Source: Talinum fruticosum
Lineage: Eukaryota; Streptophyta; Magnoliopsida; Caryophyllales; Talinaceae
Direction: 5' to 3'
Length of the DNA stretch: 64,000 bases
NCBI GenBank assembly: GCA_021018815.1
Contig: JAITYX010000053.1
Location: 1,612,001 to 1,676,000 of the forward strand
This document shows positions 59,075-64,000 of the stretch, piece by piece. Positions within the stretch are counted from its first letter, which is position 1. Every line of letters starts with the position of its first letter. A program made the translations under genes and the position numbers. The notes below the pieces were generated by a model, which did not search any database, was not told the origin of the DNA, and saw nothing but the letters and a program-made list of their open reading frames with translations.

Positions 59075-59480
59075 TTTTTCGAGTACTTATGTCAAAAAGT
59101 CTATCTCTTTCTGTTGAAACTTTGTGGTTTAAATGATTTCAATATTTATGCCAAAACTTTCATCTCTATTTGCCTAAAGTGATGCTTTTTAGTAGATTGA
59201 GTTATGTGATTGTCTTTATGACTATATTGCTTGCTTGGAGTTCAAGTAGAGGTAGCGTGGACTGCAAATACGATGTATATATATATTGTCTAGGCTACCT
59301 CTGCAACAACTCCAAGCAAGAAATATCATCATAAAGACAATCACCTAACTAAATCTACTACAAAATCATCACTTTATTAGGAAAATAGAGATTTTTCTTG
59401 GGGCAAAAACATTGAAATCAGTTCATACCATAAAGATTCAAGAGGAGAGATGAACTTTTCACATTAATACTTAAAGAAGA
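59075..59480. repeat. Long imperfect hairpin (arms about 180 bp)
   Basis: The left arm 59075-59255 is the imperfect reverse complement of the right arm 59294-59480, with a loop of about 38 bases. The best-paired part is at 59191-59255 against 59294-59356: TGATTGTCTTTATGA and TTGCTTGGAGTT match without change. Outer parts also pair, for example GATTTCAATRTTT and CATCTCTATTT. The shape is like a young MIRNA locus or inverted-duplication siRNA source. A transcript would give a long double-stranded stem. No expression evidence is available. Confidence 0.8.
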
Positions 59481-59709
59481 GTACTCTTTGTATTATTATC
59501 ATTGTAATATATTCTTTGCTTGAACTTAAATGTGAAATATGGAACTGTGTTGCAAACTTATTCAGATGGAACTTTGTTGTGGTTGTAGTAAGTTGGAAAT
59601 TTTTGTATTATGTTGGAAAATTGAGGTCTGTTGGTTTGTTGCTTGTGTAAGTTGTGATGTATTTTGGAGTGTATTTTTATAGGGGGACGGAAAAAACAAA
59701 AAACTATTA

Positions 59710-60036
59710 AAAAAATATAGACCTATGACGATGGTTCTTATACTAGAACCGTCATCATATGACCTGCCTAAACATTACCTATGATGATGATTCTAATGTA
59801 AGAGCTGTCGTCATATTTAAATATATGACAAGCTGTTCTTTCTAGAAATCCATCGTCATATAGTGACCTATGATGATGGTTTTTACATCATAACCGTCGT
59901 CATAGGTTATCTTTCACTACGGTTGTTGAACCGTAGTAAAAGATACTACATACTACGATGACCACATACACGACGCCGGTTAATCGTCGTTAAAGGTCAT
60001 TTTTAACCGTAGTTAAAATTGGTTCCTATCGTAGTG
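59710..60036. repeat. Right palindromic subterminal repeats
   Basis: Four short inverted repeats of about 35-40 bp: ACGATGGTTCT with AGAACCGTCATC (about 59727-59760), and diverged copies at about 59780-59820, 59822-59862 and 59866-59910 (ATGATGGTTTT with AACCGTCGTCAT). The last 100 bases carry TACGGTT and AACCGTAGT pairs. Confidence 0.8.
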
Positions 60037-60699
60037 CTTCCTCTTCGTCTAGGTGCAGCTCATGAGTGAGTAGCTTCCCAATAAGCTCATCCGGTTTTAG
60101 TTTGGAAAGATCCCGAGCTTCTTCGATTGCCGTCACCTTGGGACCCCATCTTCTATTTGGTAGACTTCTCGGAATTTTTCTAACAACTTCTTCATGAGAG
60201 ATCATTCTACCCAGAGATTTGAGATTGTTGACAATCTCAATGAAGCGGATGTACATATGAGTGATGTTCTCCTCAGGCTCCATTTTGAACAGCTCATACT
60301 TATGAAGAAACCGGCTTATCTTTGCCTGCTTCACTTGGTTGTTTCCTTCATAGGTGTTGACTAATGTATCCCACACCTCTTTAGCTATGTCACATGCGGA
60401 CACTATGTTGTATTCTTCCGAGTTGATATCACATATCGAGTGTTTATGGCCTTGAAGTTGTTCCTGTATTTTCATTCTCTTTAGTGGTGTATGATGACTT
60501 CTCTTTGGGTATAACTCTTGTTGCTTCCATCTTTATAGGAGTGTAGTTTCCATGCTTGATGATGTTCGAGACATCCTAATCACGAGTCTTGGATGAAGCG
60601 TTCCATTACCTTCTTTTAGTGTGCAAAGTTTGAGCCTTTGAACTTGGGTGGTCCGGTAAAAGATCTTCCTTCATCGAACTCTCCATTGTTTTGAGCCAT
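60037..60699 (-). pseudogene. Gag 5' part of the Sirevirus-like element
   Basis: A minus-strand ATG at 60699 starts MAQNNGEFDEGRSFTGPPKF; a stop follows soon after, and the conserved Gag core is open at 60475-60037. Motifs: SACDIAKEVWDTLVNTYEGN, FEIVNNLKSLGR-like and EEARDLSKLKPDELIGKL, typical of copia Gag capsid domains. It is cut at 60037 by the CACTA element, beyond which Gag continues at 54043. Broken and non-functional. Confidence 0.85.
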
Positions 60700-60743
60700 C
60701 TGATCTTTAAACCTTTGGATTGTGAGATCCTCTTAAAAGGTTA

Positions 60744-60755
60744 GGCTCGATACCA
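60744..60755 (-). other. Primer binding site
   Basis: On the minus strand TGGTATCGAGCC lies two bases after the 5' LTR. It matches the usual plant copia primer site TGGTATCAGAGC, complementary to the 3' end of initiator tRNA-Met, apart from a small difference in the middle. It fixes the LTR edge at 60758. Confidence 0.8.
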
Positions 60756-60757
60756 AT

Positions 60758-62176
60758 TGAAGGTTTGATCTTGGAGAGGCTAAGTCACCCTAGAAGGGGA
60801 AGGGGGATGAATAGGGTGATGGAAGATTTTTGAGAAATTACAAATAGTTCTACAAAGAATAGACTTAGAAAATAATTATGAGTCTAGAATTAACTTAGAA
60901 ACAAGTCTAACACGAGACATAATTGGAAAGAAAACCACGGATAGTACTAATCCAAGCACCAAGTCAAATCCACTATTTTGAATCCACAAAGTACAAGGAC
61001 TCGACTCTTTACGAATTTCTCCCTTATACAATTCAAATTACAAGTTTTCCTAAACTCGAAATTCCCTTATTTGATATAATACTTCCTAACTGAGGTAACC
61101 TTTACAGCTAGGCACAACTGAGCTGAGTTAGCTCTTATAGCTTAGTCAAGGGATATAGAAGAAAGTAGAAAGAGTAGAAGTGATTACAAGACTTTCTCTT
61201 TATAACTCAAAAAGTAAGAATTACAAAATTGGAGTTGTAAGCTGAAGATTGAGTAAGTAAGCACGAAGTAAGTGTTTTGCAATGGTTTCAACAATCTTTA
61301 AGTCTTATAGAGTGACTTCTATTTATACACAATAGGGTAGATTAGCCGTTGAGACTTGTTATGGACTGGTGAGCTATAATAGCCATTGTAATGGCTAGTC
61401 CGAGTTACTCGTAAAGGATCTTTTGTAATATGAACGTTGTGTGGTGGTCCTTGGCTCAAAAAGTGATCCATATCTATGATTGTGACTGAATTCGGGGTGG
61501 AAACAACCGTTAGAGTCAAAGTTGAAGTTTATCGGATTTGGAAACAAACAACCCTAACACGGTGTATGAGCCATGTCTAGAAATGGCCGATTTCTGTCTG
61601 CTGGTGTTTAACGACTAGAAACTGGTTACTTTTGCTTTTCAAAAATAGATTAAACTACTTTAATTAACCTGCAAAAGCAAATAAAAGGGGTACTCGAATT
61701 ATAAAAATACTTTGGTTCAAGATTAGGCAAAGATAATAATTAATTCAAAGTAATTAAGCACTTAATTATTTTTAATCTAAAAGAATGGAATTTTCTAAGT
61801 CTAATATTCATTAGGTTCAAATTTTATGTTGAGTCAATCATTTAAATGCTCTAGTTAGTAAGAATAAAGAATTAGAATACATAAACTTGATCAAGTAAAT
61901 AATTTCATTATATATGCTGACTTAGAAAGTGGAATTAACGTCGTAATTCATTTTCAGTTTGAACACTAAGTCAGTACTCGAATATAAAGTGTTTGTGAAA
62001 TTATTTAGTCATACCATTATTCTGAGTTATTTCCGGTGAGTCGAAACCCGATTAAGAGTTATATGCTTGATATATGCTTTCCGAGTGGGTCGGAAAATAA
62101 TGAAAACTTATATATGAGCTTAGAATGACTTGGAATCAAAATTATAGAGAGATATAGAGTTATACCTAAGTCTTCG
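60758..62176 (-). repeat. 5' LTR of the Sirevirus-like element
   Basis: The 1419-bp LTR runs from TGAAGGTTTGATC to AAGTCTTCG (terminal A altered or displaced). On the minus strand a TATAAATAGAAGTC box lies at about 61313-61327. It resembles the LTR at 44243-45670 along its whole length, with scattered substitutions and small indels. Confidence 0.85.
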
Positions 62177-62181
62177 ATCCG

Positions 62182-62572
62182 GATCGAGTGTAGAGAAGTG
62201 ACTAACATTATTCCAGTTGCTAGTCCCAGTGGTGTGATAGTTGGGTTGTAATAAGTTTTAGTCTTGTCTACTTTTAAATTTTGAATATGTAAATAACTTA
62301 TGTTTAATGTTTTGAGTAGAATTTTTGTTTTGTTTCTTGTTGTCATTGTTGCCTTACTTAAATGGCTTTAAGATTTTTTTCCTTTAAATATTTAAAAGAA
62401 ATTGATTTTTAGTATTTTATGAGTTATTTTAAATAAGGGTTTTATCATCTTTTGAGTAAGAGGACCATAGAATACATTCTCAAAATCAAAAATTCTAATG
62501 TCGTCCCAAGAGGACACAACGTACCCCAAGGTGTGAGCATAGTCTACTCATCACTTTCAATAAATATCAGGC

Positions 62573-62574
<2 letters not shown>
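62182..62574. other. AT-rich sequence between the Sirevirus-like element and the microsatellite
   Basis: No gene or element is recognised. Minus-strand readings are low complexity. Confidence 0.4.

Positions 62575-62618
<44 letters not shown>
62575..62618. repeat. TA dinucleotide microsatellite
   Basis: About 20 or more uninterrupted TA units. Confidence 0.95.
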
Positions 62619-62622
<4 letters not shown>

Positions 62623-62783
62623 CCAAGACCTTTGCTTTCCAAACACCAAGTATGGGTTCTTTCCCATTATATCTATTTTCTCGCTTTTTTTCATATTTAA
62701 AATTTGTTTTCTATACATTATACAAAAAATTGCTATACATTATTGTTTTCTTCCTCTCCTCGCCGAGCGAATGAAGCTCCGCC

Positions 62784-63945
62784 ATGGCCAGGCGCGGAAG
62801 ACCGAAGAAGGCTGGAAATCGTGCTCAATCAATACCACCGCGAACCCCCAATCATCGATTCACCCCGATAATGGTGATGATTCCCCGATTCCGGGCCGAA
62901 ACCAAGCACAAACCACTGGAACTGTCCCGAGTGCCCGCGGATAGCAATCGCCAGCAGCACTCGACGATACAGAGCGAAACCACCCCGGACTTAAGCGACA
63001 AAGCTGGTAATCCCCGACCTCTATTTGGGATCAATTTGATATCTCGAAATTGAGAAACGCTGGTCAAAAACTGTCATATGTTCAACCCTAAAAAGATCAT
63101 GATATCCTGTTCACCAAAATCGAATTGGCTGATATAGAGACCGAAATTAGGTTTTGGGAATCTGCTATTGCTCGCTATGTGTTGGGAGCTTCCCCACCTT
63201 TTGCTGTACTCAATGGCTTCATAAGACGTATATGGAAAGATCATATCATTGATAGAGTTGTGATGATGGCAAATGGAGTTGTTCCGGTTAGATTTGATTC
63301 AATTGAAACTAGAGAACTAGTATCTGCGAAGCATGGATTTTATCAATTTGATAATAAACCGTTTATTGTGAAACCATGGCACAAAGACTTCAAGAAAGAG
63401 GAAATCACCAAGGTCCCGATCTGGGTAAAATTTTTAGATTTGGATATCAAATATTGGAGTAGCTCCTCCTTGAGCAAATTAGCGAGTCCGTTGGGAATAC
63501 CTATTATGGTCGACAAGAACACGGAAGAAAAGAACAAAGCTAGCTATGCTAGAGTCCTAATTGAAGTCCCCATCCAACGGACCCTCCCTAAACATATTCA
63601 CTTTGCTAATGAATATGGAATGCTCATAACACAGGACATAGAATTTGAATGGGAACCCGTGGTCCGTAGCAACTGTAAAAAATATGGGCATGTGGCCGAT
63701 GACTGCAAGAAAGATGAGAACCGGCAATGGAGGCCTAAAACAAGCTGTGCCAACTAATCCGAGTTACAGCAGTTGAAATAGTTGAAACAGAAGGGTGGAC
63801 TGCAGTGGGTAGACAAAATGGGCACAAAGAGAAAACCCCGTGAGAATTACTACTCCTATTCGGAATACCTTCCGAGCATTGGACACAAACATGGAGGCAG
63901 TGGAAACTAGCGTGGAGAATACTCGTGAATGGGGAGGGGGATCCT
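62784..63945 (+). pseudogene. LINE ORF1 (DUF4283 and CCHC zinc knuckle), frameshifted
   Basis: A basic N-terminus (MARRGRPKKAGNRAQ) is followed by a stop at 63051. The long frame at 63125-63757 (210 codons) carries a DUF4283-like RNA-binding domain (WKDHIIDRVVMMANG, VPIWVKFLDLDIKYW) and the knuckle SNCKKYGHVADDCKK. In the knuckle the first Cys is missing (Arg), leaving C, H, C. The C-terminal part (EGWTAVGRQNGHKEK-like, then FRALDTNMEAVE) follows in other frames to about 63945. ORF1 proteins bind the LINE RNA. Confidence 0.82.
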
Positions 63946-63955
63946 TCCAACCCTC

Positions 63956-64000
63956 ATGGATAAAGTAGCCACTTAGAACATAAGGGGTCTTAATGGCTCT
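63956..64000 (+). pseudogene. Start of LINE ORF2 (endonuclease), incomplete
   Basis: The reading from the ATG at 63956 is MDKVAT, a TAG, then NIRGLNGS. It is the start of the APE-type endonuclease, where the family has Trp before NIRGLN, so a TGG to TAG change gives a stop at codon 7. The rest lies outside the window. Confidence 0.75.

Larger units (their letters stand above)
54044..60036 (+). mobile_element. CACTA element with palindromic subterminal repeats, nested in Gag
   Basis: Ends CACTACTACGAGATACC and GGTTCCTATCGTAGTG lie at 54044 and 60036. Flanking bases TTT and CTT are a 3-bp target duplication with one change, and the host Gag reading continues across the two sides. Length is 5993 bp. 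It has a leader region (54290-54470), a degraded TNP2-type transposase (about 55740-58420), a 220-bp duplication, a long hairpin (59075-59480) and arrays of short palindromes at both ends. The second CACTA gene was not found. It is a different family from the first CACTA: it lacks the AGCGACGGA motif. Confidence 0.88.
44243..62176 (-). mobile_element. Sirevirus-like Ty1-copia retrotransposon, minus strand, with two nested insertions
   Basis: LTRs lie at 60758-62176 (5') and 44243-45670 (3'). Between them, in minus-strand order, are primer site, Gag, protease, integrase, reverse transcriptase, RNase H, a long extra coding region and polypurine tract. The extra region after Pol and the PLSEDQFCFIRNELGM tail of Pol are typical of Sireviruses. 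Two inserts break it: a CACTA element in Gag (54044-60036) and a related LTR in opposite orientation between Gag and protease (52337-53748). The two LTRs resemble each other more than the other copies do. The flanks GTCTA (44238-44242) and ATCCG (62177-62181) do not match, so the target duplication is mutated or the ends derive from different insertions. All genes have stops. Confidence 0.85.
62700..64000 (+). mobile_element. 5' part of an L1-type LINE, running off the window
   Basis: ORF1 (from 62784) and the start of ORF2 (63956) follow each other in plus orientation. The 5' limit is not defined; it probably lies between the microsatellite and 62784. Both ORFs have lesions. Confidence 0.8.

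Noticed and set aside
1..64000. CRISPR arrays, bacterial operons, phage or plasmid features
   Set aside because: The sequence has plant gene structure and transposons throughout; the tandem repeats seen are not spacer-separated identical repeats.

Overview
This window is nuclear DNA of a flowering plant, most likely a eudicot. It is AT-rich, has spliced genes with GT-AG introns, and is dominated by plant-type transposable elements: CACTA/En-Spm, Ty1-copia including a Sirevirus-like element, L1-type LINEs, a SINE and a Cassandra-like TRIM. I cannot name the species. One host gene is clearly intact: a ten-exon minus-strand gene for an M17 leucyl aminopeptidase (28943-36537, 575 codons). Almost everything else is mobile-element remnant with stops and frameshifts.

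Layout, left to right. 1-10093: a degenerate minisatellite (unit roughly 35-45 bp) split by an 8.0 kb CACTA element (707-8732, target duplication AGG) that holds broken copies of both CACTA genes. The right half of the array contains a 5S-rRNA-like segment typical of Cassandra TRIM LTRs. 10099-20628: a decayed Ty1-copia retrotransposon (target duplication TAGGG). Its reverse transcriptase is cut by a 4.55 kb CACTA element (13628-18180, duplication TTT) with no recognisable transposase but a minus-strand fragment that looks like a captured coiled-coil gene. 20634-28942: mostly unassigned AT-rich DNA, with a SINE (22172-22421), a retroelement or pararetrovirus-like capsid/Gag remnant (about 24299-24985), an inverted pair of tRNA-like sequences, and diffuse repeats.

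28943-36568: the leucyl aminopeptidase gene. Its 2.9 kb last intron holds a tandem array of four tRNA-Cys(GCA)-like units on the opposite strand. 37093-39840: a 5'-truncated LINE split by a solo LTR (duplication GATAA). 40471-44242: an isolated CACTA-type end followed by a degenerate Ulp1-peptidase-like transposon gene whose introns are full of TGTACA-containing repeats.

44243-62176: a minus-strand Sirevirus-like copia element with LTRs of about 1.42 kb, PBS, PPT, Gag, Pol and an env-like region. It has been interrupted twice: by an LTR of the same family in opposite orientation (52337-53748), and by a 6.0 kb CACTA element (54044-60036) with palindromic subterminal repeats and a hairpin about 400 bp long. 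62577 to the end: a TA microsatellite, then the 5' part of a LINE with ORF1 and the first codons of ORF2, running off the window.

The elements form a nest with a readable order: the target of each insertion must predate it. The features most worth following up are the antisense tRNA-Cys array inside the aminopeptidase intron, the long hairpin in the third CACTA element, the Pack-type CACTA with captured coding sequence, and the close spacing between TATA box and first ATG of the aminopeptidase gene.
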